The notes under the pieces were generated by a model. That model had not been told where the DNA came from, made no database searches, and worked only from the letters and a program-made list of their open reading frames with translations. A stretch of DNA of 64,000 nucleotides from an uncultured Pelagibacteraceae bacterium (GTDB lineage Bacteria > Pseudomonadota > Alphaproteobacteria > Pelagibacterales > Pelagibacteraceae): the NCBI GenBank assembly GCA_902592275.1, contig CACJDW010000002.1, forward strand, positions 124,001 through 188,000, in the 5' to 3' direction. A program made the position numbers and the translations under genes. This document shows positions 1-8,125 of the stretch, piece by piece (positions within the stretch are counted from its first letter, which is position 1; each line of letters opens with the position of its first letter).

Positions 1-34
1 TACTTCCAGAAAAAATAGAAATAAAGTAAACCAA

Positions 35-106
35 ATGAAATATATTATATTAGGTGCTGCCGCTGCTTGGGCTTTGTATATGGCTGACAAGTATTTATTC
101 TTTTAA
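35..106 (+). CDS. possible 23-residue membrane peptide
   Basis: A short open frame runs from ATG at 35 to TAA at 104-106 and encodes 23 residues, nearly all hydrophobic with one Lys near the start and a Asp-Lys pair near the end, as in a single membrane segment. Its stop codon shares one base with the ATG of the MFS gene (TAATG), which would allow coupled translation. No clear ribosome binding site precedes it, and random frames of this length are common in AT-rich DNA, so it may be only a leader or chance. Confidence 0.3.
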   Translation: MKYIILGAAAAWALYMADKYLFF

Positions 107-1275
107 TGAATAAAAATCTTTCGTTACTTATTTTAAGCCAGATTTTCGCTTTTACAGCTGCACCAGTCACCGTTTTTTTAAGTGGTATAATTGGTTCGAA
201 ATTTAGTCCAATAAAATCTTTAGCAACTCTTCCAATGGCTTTGTCGGTTGTTGGAATTGCGATATTCGCTTTTTTTGCTGCAAAGCTAATGAGTTTGATT
301 GGAAGAAAATTAGGATTTATTTATGCATCAATAGGTACATGCTTTGCATCTCTTTTAACTGCCTACTCTATAATAATAGAAAGCTTTGTCTTGTATAATT
401 TAGGATGTTTTTTAATTGGTGGAGGAATAGCTTTTAGTCATCAATACCGTTTTGCAGCAGTCGAGGTTGTAGATAAGGATTATGCGCCAAAAGCAATTTC
501 TATCATTTTATTAGCGGGAATAGGTTCGGCGTTTATTGGCCCTAATATTGCAAACATTTCGAAAGGATTTATTTCAGATCATATGTATGCAGGTTCTTAT
601 CTTGCTCTTGCAGCATTATCTATTTCATCAACAATATTTTTATTTTTTTTTCAGGAAACTAAAAAGACATCAGGCAATCAATATAAAACTGGAAGAAGTT
701 TTTTAGAACTTATGTCACAACCAAGATTTGTACAGGCACTTGTAGCTTCAGCTTTTGCTTATGCTGTAATGACTTTTTTAATGACAGCCACACCTATAAG
801 TATGCATTTGATGGAGAAAATAAGTTTGTCCAAGACTGGATTTGTTATTCAGCTTCATATAGCAGCTATGTTTTTACCTTCACTAGTTACTGGAAATTTA
901 ATTAAAAGGTTTGGTCATAGTAAAATTATGTATATGGGAGTTTTATTGTTTTTAGTCACAATTATTACCAGTTTATTTGAACAAAACTTTATTAATTATT
1001 TGATTGCTCTTATTTTTCTAGGTCTAGGATGGAATTTTTTGTTTATTTCAGGAACGAGCTTACTTGTTTTGTGTTACAGAGAAGAGGAAAAATTTAGAGC
1101 TCAAGGGTACAACGATTTTATCGTTTACACTATTCAAGCAGCAGCGAGTTTGTCTGCTGGGGTTTTTCTAAGCTTAACTAGCTGGAAAACTATGAATTTA
1201 ATATGTTTGATTTTTCTAATCATCATAGCTCTTTCTACTATAAGAGCTGATTTAAAAAAAAACCCCAGTAATTAA
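106..1275 (+). CDS. MFS permease (substrate unknown)
   Basis: Encodes a 389-aa integral membrane protein with about twelve hydrophobic segments separated by short loops, the size and layout of a major facilitator superfamily transporter. A cytoplasmic loop around residues 65-70 reads LIGRKLG, which fits the MFS loop 2-3 signature, and a longer charged loop near residues 185-200 separates the two six-helix halves. The stop codon lies inside a strong terminator stem shared with the convergent downstream gene. No neighbouring gene gives the substrate; a drug, sugar or organic-acid exporter or importer are all possible. Confidence 0.8.
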   Translation: MNKNLSLLILSQIFAFTAAPVTVFLSGIIGSKFSPIKSLATLPMALSVVGIAIFAFFAAKLMSLIGRKLGFIYASIGTCFASLLTAYSIIIESFVLYNLGCFLIGGGIAFSHQYRFAAVEVVDKDYAPKAISIILLAGIGSAFIGPNIANISKGFISDHMYAGSYLALAALSISSTIFLFFFQETKKTSGNQYKTGRSFLELMSQPRFVQALVASAFAYAVMTFLMTATPISMHLMEKISLSKTGFVIQLHIAAMFLPSLVTGNLIKRFGHSKIMYMGVLLFLVTIITSLFEQNFINYLIALIFLGLGWNFLFISGTSLLVLCYREEEKFRAQGYNDFIVYTIQAAASLSAGVFLSLTSWKTMNLICLIFLIIIALSTIRADLKKNPSN

Positions 1276-1291
1276 ATTACTGGGGTTTTTT
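1254..1291. terminator. bidirectional intrinsic terminator
   Basis: A near-perfect inverted repeat pairs 1261-1272 with 1276-1287 (core ACCCCAGTAA / TTACTGGGGT), preceded by a run of A and followed by a run of T. It therefore has a U-tract on both strands and can end both the MFS gene from the left and the binding-protein gene from the right. The MFS stop codon is within the stem. Confidence 0.85.
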
Positions 1292-1307
1292 GAATTAAGA
1301 TAAAAAA

Positions 1308-2498
1308 TTATCTTTGTTTTTTAGTTTTGAATTTTCCGCCTTTAACTTCTTGTTCTAAGAAAGAACCTTCAGCTTCACCAACTTCAGTAAAAGTTACTCC
1401 AGTAGCACCTTCGTAATTAATCTTTTTACCTTTTGCTAGTAAGTCTAAACCTTTCTTAAGTTCGCCTGGATAAATTTTAGTTCCAGGAGCGTTAGCAACA
1501 TCCATTACATGTTTTGCAATAGATGCTCTGTCAGCAGAGTTACCTGCTTGCATAGCAAGAACGATTAAAGCAGCTGCATCGTAAGATTCACCTGTGTAAG
1601 GACCAGAAGCTTCTACACCTCCAGCTTTTGCAACTTCAGCAAATATACCTGCACCTTTACCAGTAGAGCCTGGTAATGATCCAAATGATTTGCTTAAATC
1701 TTTTCCGAATGCATCAACTAAAGATTGACCAATCATACCATCTGATAAAATAAATCTATCAAATGCACCAGAGTCTAAAGAAGCTTGAATAATTCCTTTT
1801 CCTCCTTGGTCAAGGTAACCAATAACTGCTACAGCATCACCACCAGCAGATGCAAGAGTTGCTACTTCAGATGAGTAATCTGCTTTTCCATCTTCATGAG
1901 CAGTTACAGTTGTAACTTTAATACCATGAGCTTCAACTGCTGCTTTGTAAACATCAGCTAAACCTTTACCATAGTCATTGTTAGTATAAGTGATTGCAAC
2001 ACTTTTTACTTTTCTGTCTTTAGTTATGTCAGCTAAAATTTGACCACCTCTAGCATCTGATGGAGCAGTTCTAAAGAAATATCCATTATCATCTAGAGTT
2101 GTTAAACCCGGAGAAGTAGCTGAAGGTGAAATCATTACTACACCATTTGGTACAGCAACGTTAGTTGCAATAGCACCAGTTACACCTGAACAGTCTGCTC
2201 CCATAATTGCAGCTACACCACCTGAAATTAACCCTTCAGCTGCAGCTGTTGCCGCTGCTGAGTCAACACAAGTTGAGTCTGCTCTTACTGGCTCAATTTT
2301 TTTTCCACCTAATAGTGAACCTGAATCAGAAGCTTCTTTAAATGCAAGCTCTGCAGATGCTGCCATAGCTGGAGTTAGAGATTCAATAGGACCTGTGAAT
2401 CCTAGTATGATCCCCATTTTAATCGAATGTCCGTCTGCCATTACATTTGAACCAAAACTTGATACAAACATAAATACAGCGATAAATAGTTTTCTCAT
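1308..2498 (-). CDS. ABC transporter substrate-binding protein, LivK/Leu-Ile-Val type
   Basis: A 396-aa exported protein: an N-terminal signal peptide of about 22 residues (Arg-Lys then a hydrophobic stretch ending in VMADG) leads a periplasmic binding protein type 1 fold. The mature start (IKMGIILGFTGP) and the following segment with a predicted disulfide pair are typical of branched-chain amino-acid or amide binding proteins. No ABC permease or ATPase lies beside it, so it is either an orphan binding protein or serves a transporter encoded elsewhere. A purine-rich ribosome binding site (AGAGGAAG, minus strand) sits just before the ATG. Branched-chain amino acids, urea/amides or other small solutes are possible ligands. 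Confidence 0.85.
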   Translation of the reverse strand: MRKLFIAVFMFVSSFGSNVMADGHSIKMGIILGFTGPIESLTPAMAASAELAFKEASDSGSLLGGKKIEPVRADSTCVDSAAATAAAEGLISGGVAAIMGADCSGVTGAIATNVAVPNGVVMISPSATSPGLTTLDDNGYFFRTAPSDARGGQILADITKDRKVKSVAITYTNNDYGKGLADVYKAAVEAHGIKVTTVTAHEDGKADYSSEVATLASAGGDAVAVIGYLDQGGKGIIQASLDSGAFDRFILSDGMIGQSLVDAFGKDLSKSFGSLPGSTGKGAGIFAEVAKAGGVEASGPYTGESYDAAALIVLAMQAGNSADRASIAKHVMDVANAPGTKIYPGELKKGLDLLAKGKKINYEGATGVTFTEVGEAEGSFLEQEVKGGKFKTKKQR

Positions 2499-2511
2499 TA
2501 TCTTCCTCTAT

Positions 2512-2523
2512 ATTGTTAACAAT
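2512..2523. promoter_or_regulatory. 12-bp palindrome upstream of the binding-protein gene
   Basis: ATTGTTAACAAT is a perfect 12-bp palindrome lying about 14 bases before the start codon of the minus-strand binding-protein gene, between it and any promoter. Its place would suit an operator, but short palindromes are frequent in AT-rich DNA. Confidence 0.25.
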
Positions 2524-2635
2524 TTATAAAAAGTTAATTTAATTATGAATACGATTAAGATTCAATGACAAAATAGTGCTTAATATTATTGAATAAGCTC
2601 CTCTTTAAGGTATTTTTTAATACTATTGCTGAGTT

Positions 2636-3247
2636 TTAAAAATATTTTTTAAATTCTTCATTAATTCTAAGTATTTCTAGATCGACTAATCCACCAATAA
2701 CCAATTGTAGACCAACGATTAAGATAAATATTAAACCAACATAAGCTATCCAAATATGTCTTTGTATATAATTAGCCATATATGTTGCTAATGCACCAGT
2801 AAGAACTACTGATAAAACAAGTCCAAATATCATAAATCCAAAATAACCTTTTGCTGCAGCTACAACGCCAATAACGTTATCGAAACTAATCATGATATCT
2901 GCAAACAAAACTTTTCCAATACTACTTATGTAAGAAGGTTCTTTACTTTTTTTTGTGATAGGCTTTACTTTTTTAATGTCTAATAAATCTTTTCTTAAAT
3001 CGTTAACAATCCAAATTAATAATAAACCACCTAAAATTTTTATAAAATAAAATTCAAATAAAAAAGTCGCAAAAATTGCAAAAAATATTTTAAAAACAAA
3101 GGCCCCAATTACACCCCAAAGAATTATTTGTTTTCTATTTTTTGGAACAAAATTTGAAGCAATTGATCCAACAATTACAGCATTGTCAGCTGTTAATATA
3201 ATTGTGATAAAAATTATATTGGTTAATATTATGAGTTCTTCAATCAA
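2636..3247 (-). CDS. TerC/YjbE-family integral membrane protein
   Basis: A 203-aa protein with about six to seven hydrophobic segments. It carries the two intramembrane acidic motifs of the TerC family: ADNAVI at about residues 20-25 and FDNVIGV in the second half, with the repeated helical arrangement around them and a Lys-rich loop in the middle. TerC/YjbE proteins move metal ions, manganese in several studied cases, and some assist metal loading of secreted enzymes. The gene is alone, divergent from dctP; the ion is not shown by the sequence. Confidence 0.85.
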   Translation of the reverse strand: MIEELIILTNIIFITIILTADNAVIVGSIASNFVPKNRKQIILWGVIGAFVFKIFFAIFATFLFEFYFIKILGGLLLIWIVNDLRKDLLDIKKVKPITKKSKEPSYISSIGKVLFADIMISFDNVIGVVAAAKGYFGFMIFGLVLSVVLTGALATYMANYIQRHIWIAYVGLIFILIVGLQLVIGGLVDLEILRINEEFKKYF

Positions 3248-3347
3248 GATAATATTATAATAGTATAATCTGACAATTTTTCAATGAGACCATAATGATA
3301 ATTTTATTGATTTAATCTCTGAGAGATAATTAAATGATAATTTTAAA

Positions 3348-3354
3348 AAGGAGG
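3348..3354 (+). promoter_or_regulatory. strong Shine-Dalgarno site of dctP
   Basis: AAGGAGG ends four bases before the dctP ATG. It is one of the few full-consensus ribosome binding sites in this window, in keeping with high expression of a periplasmic binding protein. Confidence 0.8.
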
Positions 3355-3358
3355 ATAG

Positions 3359-4330
3359 ATGAAATTATTTAAATTATTTATATCTATAATTACGTCAGTA
3401 TTGTTATTTGCAAACGTTTCTTTAGCTGAAAAATGGGATATGGCACTTGCTTATGGTGCTGGAAACTTTCATTCTGCTAATGCAACAGAATTTGCAAAGA
3501 ATGTAACTGAAAAAAGTGGGGGAAAACTTACAATTGTTACTCACCCAGGGGGTTCATTATTTAAAGGTGGTGAAATTTTCAGAGCTGTAAGAACAGGTCA
3601 AGCACCTATTGGTGAAAGATTTATGTCTGCTCTTGGAAAAGAAGATCCTTTATATGAAATTGACTCATTACCTTTCTTAGCAACTACATATGATGATGCT
3701 ATGAAATTATATGAAGCTTCAAAGCCATATATTGTTAAGAGTTTAGATGAAAAAGGATTGGTATTTCTTTATGCAGTGCCATGGCCTGCACAAGGACTTT
3801 ACAGTAAAAAGCAAATTAAAAAAGTTGGTGATCTAAATGGATTAAAATTTAGAGCATACAACTCTGCAACAATTAGAATTGCGGAGTTAACAGGAATGGC
3901 ACCAACTAAAATTGAAGCAGCTGAAATTAGCCAAGCATTTTCTACAGGTGCCGTTGAAAGTATGATTACTTCTCCTACAACTGGAAAAAATAGTAAGATT
4001 TGGGAAAATGGTGTTAAATACTTTTATGATATAGCAGCATGGTTTCCAAAAAATATGATCATAGCTAATAAAGCAGCTTGGAATAAACTTGATAAAGCAA
4101 CTCAAGATCTTGTCATGAACCAAGCAGCAATTGCTGAAGAAAAGGGTTGGGAATTATCTAAACAAGGTAATACTGGAGACAAGAAAGCTTTAGCAGACGC
4201 TGGAATGGAAGTAGGCGAAGTTAATTCAGCTTTGAAAAAACATTTTGAAAAAGTTGGAGCAACAATGTCTGAAGAGTGGAAAGCAAAAGCTGGAGATAGA
4301 GGTGCTGCAGTTTTATCTGCTTACAAATAA
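3359..4330 (+). CDS. dctP: TRAP transporter substrate-binding protein DctP
   Basis: A 323-aa periplasmic solute receptor. A signal peptide of about 23 residues (MKLFKLF, hydrophobic core, cleavage near LAEKW) precedes a DctP-type body. The segment GLKFRAYNSATIRI (about residues 160-175) carries the Arg that usually clamps the ligand carboxylate, and the following stretch with QAFSTGAVE matches the family's conserved ligand-binding region. It is followed by dctQ and dctM, forming a complete TRAP system that imports an organic acid or similar solute using a Na+ gradient. A hairpin separates it from dctQ and probably raises the receptor-to-membrane-subunit ratio. The ligand is not determinable by eye. 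Confidence 0.93.
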   Translation: MKLFKLFISIITSVLLFANVSLAEKWDMALAYGAGNFHSANATEFAKNVTEKSGGKLTIVTHPGGSLFKGGEIFRAVRTGQAPIGERFMSALGKEDPLYEIDSLPFLATTYDDAMKLYEASKPYIVKSLDEKGLVFLYAVPWPAQGLYSKKQIKKVGDLNGLKFRAYNSATIRIAELTGMAPTKIEAAEISQAFSTGAVESMITSPTTGKNSKIWENGVKYFYDIAAWFPKNMIIANKAAWNKLDKATQDLVMNQAAIAEEKGWELSKQGNTGDKKALADAGMEVGEVNSALKKHFEKVGATMSEEWKAKAGDRGAAVLSAYK

Positions 4331-4341
4331 ATAGTCTTAAA

Positions 4342-4374
4342 AAAAAGGCCAACTTGTAGTAAGTTGGCCTTTTT
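4342..4374 (+). terminator. hairpin with U-tract between dctP and dctQM
   Basis: AGGCCAACTT (4346-4355), a 5-base loop and AAGTTGGCCT (4361-4370) form a perfect 10-bp stem, extended by A:T pairs and followed by TTTT. The dctQ start codon comes only about six bases later. It probably acts as a partial terminator or 3' stabilising hairpin for dctP mRNA within the operon. Confidence 0.8.
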
Positions 4375-4379
4375 GCTAA

Positions 4380-4868
4380 ATGTTTCAATCAATAAATAAT
4401 AATCTAAACAAACTTTACAAATTTTCAGGATATTTAGCTGCTTTTTTTTTAATACTTGTTGCAGTTTTTATTTTAATTGGAATTTCCTCAAGGATTTTTG
4501 GTTTTTACATAAGGGGTTTAGCTGAGTACTCAGGCTACTGCATGGCTGCAGCCTCTTTTTATGCTTTAGCTTTTACTTTTGTTGAGGGTGGACATATTCG
4601 AATTACTCTTTTCTTAGAAAAAGCCTCTTCATCTTTTAAAAGATTTTTAGAAATATGGTGTTTGATTGTAGCAACAATTTTTTCGGGTTATTTGACTTTT
4701 TACTTATGGAAAATGTTATTAATCTCTTATGATTTTCAAGAGAGAAGCGAAGGTGCAGATGAGATCTTAATTTGGATACCTCAAACTAGTGTAGCTATTG
4801 GATCTTTAATTCTTTTTATAGCTGTTTTACATAAATTTATTTTAACAATTTTAAGTAAGAATGACTGA
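4380..4868 (+). CDS. dctQ: TRAP transporter small permease DctQ
   Basis: A 162-aa membrane protein with four hydrophobic segments, the size and topology of the TRAP small subunit. The stretch RGLAEYSGYCMAAASFYALA (about residues 42-61) followed by GGHIRI is the typical DctQ conserved region. It sits between the dctP hairpin and dctM and overlaps dctM by 8 bases, so the two membrane subunits are translationally coupled. It partners DctM in the inner membrane. Confidence 0.9.
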   Translation: MFQSINNNLNKLYKFSGYLAAFFLILVAVFILIGISSRIFGFYIRGLAEYSGYCMAAASFYALAFTFVEGGHIRITLFLEKASSSFKRFLEIWCLIVATIFSGYLTFYLWKMLLISYDFQERSEGADEILIWIPQTSVAIGSLILFIAVLHKFILTILSKND

Positions 4869-6171
4869 AATATTTCTCATTATATTTTTCATAAGTGTAC
4901 TTTTATTTTTTCTTGGATCTGGCATCTGGGTAGCGATAAGCATGATAGGAGTTTCAACAATTGGAATGATGTTATTTACTTCAAGACCAGTTGGGGATGC
5001 CATGGCAACTACGATATGGGGGACCTCATCGTCATGGACATTAACAGCTTTACCATTGTTTGTTTGGATGGGTGAAATATTATTTAGGACCAAGTTATCT
5101 GAAAATTTATTTGCTGGACTATCACCATGGATGCAAAAATTACCTGGTGGATTAATTCATGTAAATGTTGTTGGTTGTGCACTTTTTGCTGCAATTTCGG
5201 GCTCTTCTGCTGCAACCGTTGCAACAGTAGGTAAGATGTCTATCCCAGAATTAAGAAAAAGAAAATATCCAGAAAAAATTTTGTTAGGCAGTCTAGCAGG
5301 TTCAGGAACTTTAGGGCTTCTTATCCCTCCTTCAATAATATTAATAATTTATGGAGTAACTGTTCAAGAGTCTATAGCAAAGCTGTTTATTGCAGGAATT
5401 ATTCCAGGGATAATGATTGCACTTATATTTATGTCTTACGTGATGATTTGGTCTTTAATAAATAAAAAAAGCATGCCAAAGTATGTGGAAAATTTTTCCT
5501 TCTTAGAAAAAATAAGAAAATCAAAACAATTATTACCAGTAATTATTTTAATATCAGCTGTGATTGGATCAATATACACTGGAGTTGCAACAGCAACTGA
5601 GGCCGCTTCTTTGGGTGTAGTAGGGGCTTTAATTTTATCTTACTTTCAAAAGAGCCTAACTATTGAGACATTTAAACAATCTTTGTTAGGAGCAACCAAA
5701 ACATCTTGTATGATTGCTTTTATTTTAGCTGGCTCAACATTTTTATCATTAGCAATGGGATTTACGGGTCTTCCAAGAAATCTAGCTATCTGGATACAAA
5801 ATATGGAGCTATCTCCCTATGTATTAATTTTTGTATTAATGATTTTTTATATAATTCTTGGAATGTTTCTTGATGGAATTTCAGCAGTAGTATTAACAAT
5901 GGCAATTATTGAACCAATGATTAGACAGGCTGGTTTTGATATGATTTGGTTTGGTATATTTTTAGTTATTGTAGTTGAGATGGCTCAAATTACTCCACCT
6001 GTAGGATTTAATTTATTTGTTTTACAAGGAATGGCTAACAAAGATATGGGATTTATTGCAAGAAGTGCTTTTCCATTATTTTTATTAATGATACTTGCAG
6101 TAATACTCGTTGTTATTTTTCCTGAAATTGCATTATGGATGCCTCAACAAATGGTTCAAAATATTAATTAA
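4861..6171 (+). CDS. dctM: TRAP transporter large permease DctM
   Basis: A 436-aa protein with about twelve hydrophobic segments, the normal DctM length. It contains the conserved loop ISGSSAATVATVGK (about residues 114-127), GSLAGSGTLGLLIPPS (about 145-160), VATATEAAS and the C-terminal ITPPVGFNLFVLQG, which form the Na+ and substrate pathway in this family. Its end overlaps by four bases the convergent TPR gene. Together with DctP and DctQ it completes a TRAP importer in the inner membrane. Confidence 0.94.
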   Translation: MTEIFLIIFFISVLLFFLGSGIWVAISMIGVSTIGMMLFTSRPVGDAMATTIWGTSSSWTLTALPLFVWMGEILFRTKLSENLFAGLSPWMQKLPGGLIHVNVVGCALFAAISGSSAATVATVGKMSIPELRKRKYPEKILLGSLAGSGTLGLLIPPSIILIIYGVTVQESIAKLFIAGIIPGIMIALIFMSYVMIWSLINKKSMPKYVENFSFLEKIRKSKQLLPVIILISAVIGSIYTGVATATEAASLGVVGALILSYFQKSLTIETFKQSLLGATKTSCMIAFILAGSTFLSLAMGFTGLPRNLAIWIQNMELSPYVLIFVLMIFYIILGMFLDGISAVVLTMAIIEPMIRQAGFDMIWFGIFLVIVVEMAQITPPVGFNLFVLQGMANKDMGFIARSAFPLFLLMILAVILVVIFPEIALWMPQQMVQNIN

Positions 6172-6653
6172 TATTTTGATTGTTTCGTTCCATCAATAAT
6201 TTCTTTTAATTCAGTGTACTCTTCACAATTACAACTTTCTAATACCTTTAATCTTTCTTTAGCTAAATCTAATCTATTTGTGACAACATATAATTCACCC
6301 AAATATTCATTTATCCCTACGTGATTTGGATCAATTTCTAAACCTAAAAGATAATACTTTTCTCCATTTTCAAAATCTCCAAGTTTCCTAGTTGTAAAAC
6401 CAAGATAGTTTAAAGTATCTGCTTGGAGTGGTTTTTTTTTGTTAGATTTGATTAACAAAGCTTGAGCTTTTTCATATCTTTTATTGGCTTTCTCTATTTT
6501 TCCTTTTTTTTCATATTTTTTAGCCGCTTTAATTAAAGTAACAGCCTGAGTATAATCTGATTTTACTTTACTAGTACTCTCTGATCCTGCGGAATATGAA
6601 TTTGTTGATAGTAAAACTAGAAACAAAAGTGAATAAAAAGTTTTTTTGATCAT
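6168..6653 (-). CDS. exported tetratricopeptide-repeat protein
   Basis: A 161-aa protein with an N-terminal signal peptide (KK, hydrophobic core, cleavage near SYSAG), then a Lys-rich helical stretch and about two to three TPR-like helix pairs (for example TLNYLGFTTRKLGDFENGEKY and the next unit beginning YLLGLEID). TPR proteins hold other proteins; no partner is indicated. The start ATG overlaps by four bases the end of pxpA on the same strand, so it is probably cotranscribed after pxpA. Confidence 0.75.
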   Translation of the reverse strand: MIKKTFYSLLFLVLLSTNSYSAGSESTSKVKSDYTQAVTLIKAAKKYEKKGKIEKANKRYEKAQALLIKSNKKKPLQADTLNYLGFTTRKLGDFENGEKYYLLGLEIDPNHVGINEYLGELYVVTNRLDLAKERLKVLESCNCEEYTELKEIIDGTKQSKY

Positions 6654-7423
6654 ATAAATTTTTTCATTTGGTTAAGTGGTTTTAATTGCAGTCCATTTTC
6701 TATTAAATTTTCCCTAATTGATTTTGCAGTAGATAATGAACTTTCATTATCCCCATGTATGCACACAGAGTCTATTTCACAAGGTATCTGCTTTCCACTG
6801 TGACAATTAAGTGACTGATTTTTAACCATATTTAATACGTGTTTTTTAGCTTCTTCTGGATCAATAATAAGAGCATGTGGTTTTTTTCTAGAAACTAAAT
6901 TCCCATCATCCTCGTAATTTCTGTCAGCAAATATTTCACAAGCTATGCGCATGTTTAGTTTTTTGGCTGCTTCTTCCATTTTAGATCCAGTAGGAACCAA
7001 ATAAATTAAATCTTTACTTATCTCTTTTATAGCTTTTGCTAAAGTAGTAGCTAAATCTATATCCTCACAAGCCATATTATTCAAAGCACCGTGTGGTTTT
7101 ATGTGAGTAACATTCTCTCCATGATCTTGAGCAATTTTTTGAAGAATTTCATATTGATCAATAATTAATTGCCTAATTTCATTAGGCAGAAGATTCATTC
7201 TTTGTCTTCCAAAATTTTCAGGGTCATTAAATGACGGATGCGCTCCAATACTAACACCATTTTTTTTTGAAATTTGAACTACTTGATTCATCGACTCATC
7301 ATCACCTGCATGATAACCACATGCGACATTTGCAGAATTAACTATTTCTAGTAAATCCGGATCATACTTACTTGAATGATGTTTTGATTTTTCACCTAAA
7401 TCGCAATTTATATTAATTTCCAT
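6650..7423 (-). CDS. pxpA: 5-oxoprolinase subunit A (LamB/YcsF family)
   Basis: A 257-aa LamB/YcsF family protein, full length for PxpA. Diagnostic stretches are INCDLGE at the N-terminus, ANVACGYHAGD (about residues 31-41), GAHPSFNDPENFGR (about 59-72), HIKPHGALNN (about 107-116) and CEIFADRNYEDDG. With PxpB and PxpC it forms the ATP-dependent prokaryotic 5-oxoprolinase, which opens 5-oxo-L-proline to glutamate. It is transcribed divergently from pxpBC across a 27-base gap instead of lying in one operon with them. Confidence 0.93.
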   Translation of the reverse strand: MEININCDLGEKSKHHSSKYDPDLLEIVNSANVACGYHAGDDESMNQVVQISKKNGVSIGAHPSFNDPENFGRQRMNLLPNEIRQLIIDQYEILQKIAQDHGENVTHIKPHGALNNMACEDIDLATTLAKAIKEISKDLIYLVPTGSKMEEAAKKLNMRIACEIFADRNYEDDGNLVSRKKPHALIIDPEEAKKHVLNMVKNQSLNCHSGKQIPCEIDSVCIHGDNESSLSTAKSIRENLIENGLQLKPLNQMKKFI

Positions 7424-7450
7424 AGTCTATAATGTTAAGTATAACATGAC
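7424..7450. promoter_or_regulatory. divergent pxpA / pxpBC intergenic promoter region
   Basis: Only 27 bases separate the two divergent start codons. TATAAT occurs at 7428-7433 on the plus strand and TATACT on the minus strand (complement of 7438-7443), either of which could be a -10 element; the matching -35 regions would fall inside the coding sequences. AT-richness makes these matches weak evidence. Confidence 0.35.
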
Positions 7451-8125
7451 ATGATAAAAAATATATCAAATCTTGGTGACGCAGCTTTGTACTGTGATTT
7501 TGGTAATGAAGTAAATAAATCAATTAATTCACAAGTTATAAAATATTTTAAAACTATTAAAGAAAAAAAATTTGAAGGGATAAATAATTTAACACCTTCT
7601 TATAATAAATTAATAATTTCTTATGATCTAAAAAAAACAAATTTTAAAGAATTAAAAAATTATGTTGAAAATATAAATCCCGAAGACTCAATAGATATAA
7701 ATTCAAAAAAATTAGAAATACCAGTTTGTTGTCATGAAAATTTTTCAATGGACATTAAAAGATTGGAACAAATATTAAAATTAAGTAGAGAAAAAATTTT
7801 AGAGAATTTTTTAAATAAGGAATATTTTTGTTACATGACAGGGTTTATTGCTGGCATGCCTTTTCTTGGTGATTTAGATGAGAATATGCGAGCTCAACGT
7901 TTAGAAACCCCAAGAGTAAAAGTGCCAAAGGGATCTGTTGCATTAACTGAGCAATTTGCAAACATTTATACATTTGAAAGTCCAGGAGGATGGAATATTT
8001 TAGGAAATACCCCTTTGGATATTTTTGATAGTTCAAAAGAAGACAAACCAAATCTAATTAACCCAGGAGACACAGTAATTTTTAAGGAAATTACTTTAGA
8101 TCAGTATAAAAATTATAATGAGTAG
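7451..8125 (+). CDS. pxpB: 5-oxoprolinase subunit B (KipI-like)
   Basis: A 224-aa protein of the KipI/allophanate hydrolase subunit 1 family. The C-terminal domain carries GFIAGMPFLGDL (about residues 135-146), the LETPRVKVPKGSVALTEQ segment and the SPGGWNILGNTP motif (about 178-189), all typical of this cyclophilin-like fold. It overlaps pxpC by 8 bases. It works with PxpC and PxpA in ATP-dependent hydrolysis of 5-oxoproline. Allophanate hydrolase is less likely because no biotin or amidase domains are near and pxpA is adjacent. Confidence 0.9.
   Translation: MIKNISNLGDAALYCDFGNEVNKSINSQVIKYFKTIKEKKFEGINNLTPSYNKLIISYDLKKTNFKELKNYVENINPEDSIDINSKKLEIPVCCHENFSMDIKRLEQILKLSREKILENFLNKEYFCYMTGFIAGMPFLGDLDENMRAQRLETPRVKVPKGSVALTEQFANIYTFESPGGWNILGNTPLDIFDSSKEDKPNLINPGDTVIFKEITLDQYKNYNE

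Noticed and set aside
3248-3358. Promoters between terC and dctP
   Set aside because: Several TATAAT-like strings occur, but the gap is so AT-rich that none can be chosen by eye.
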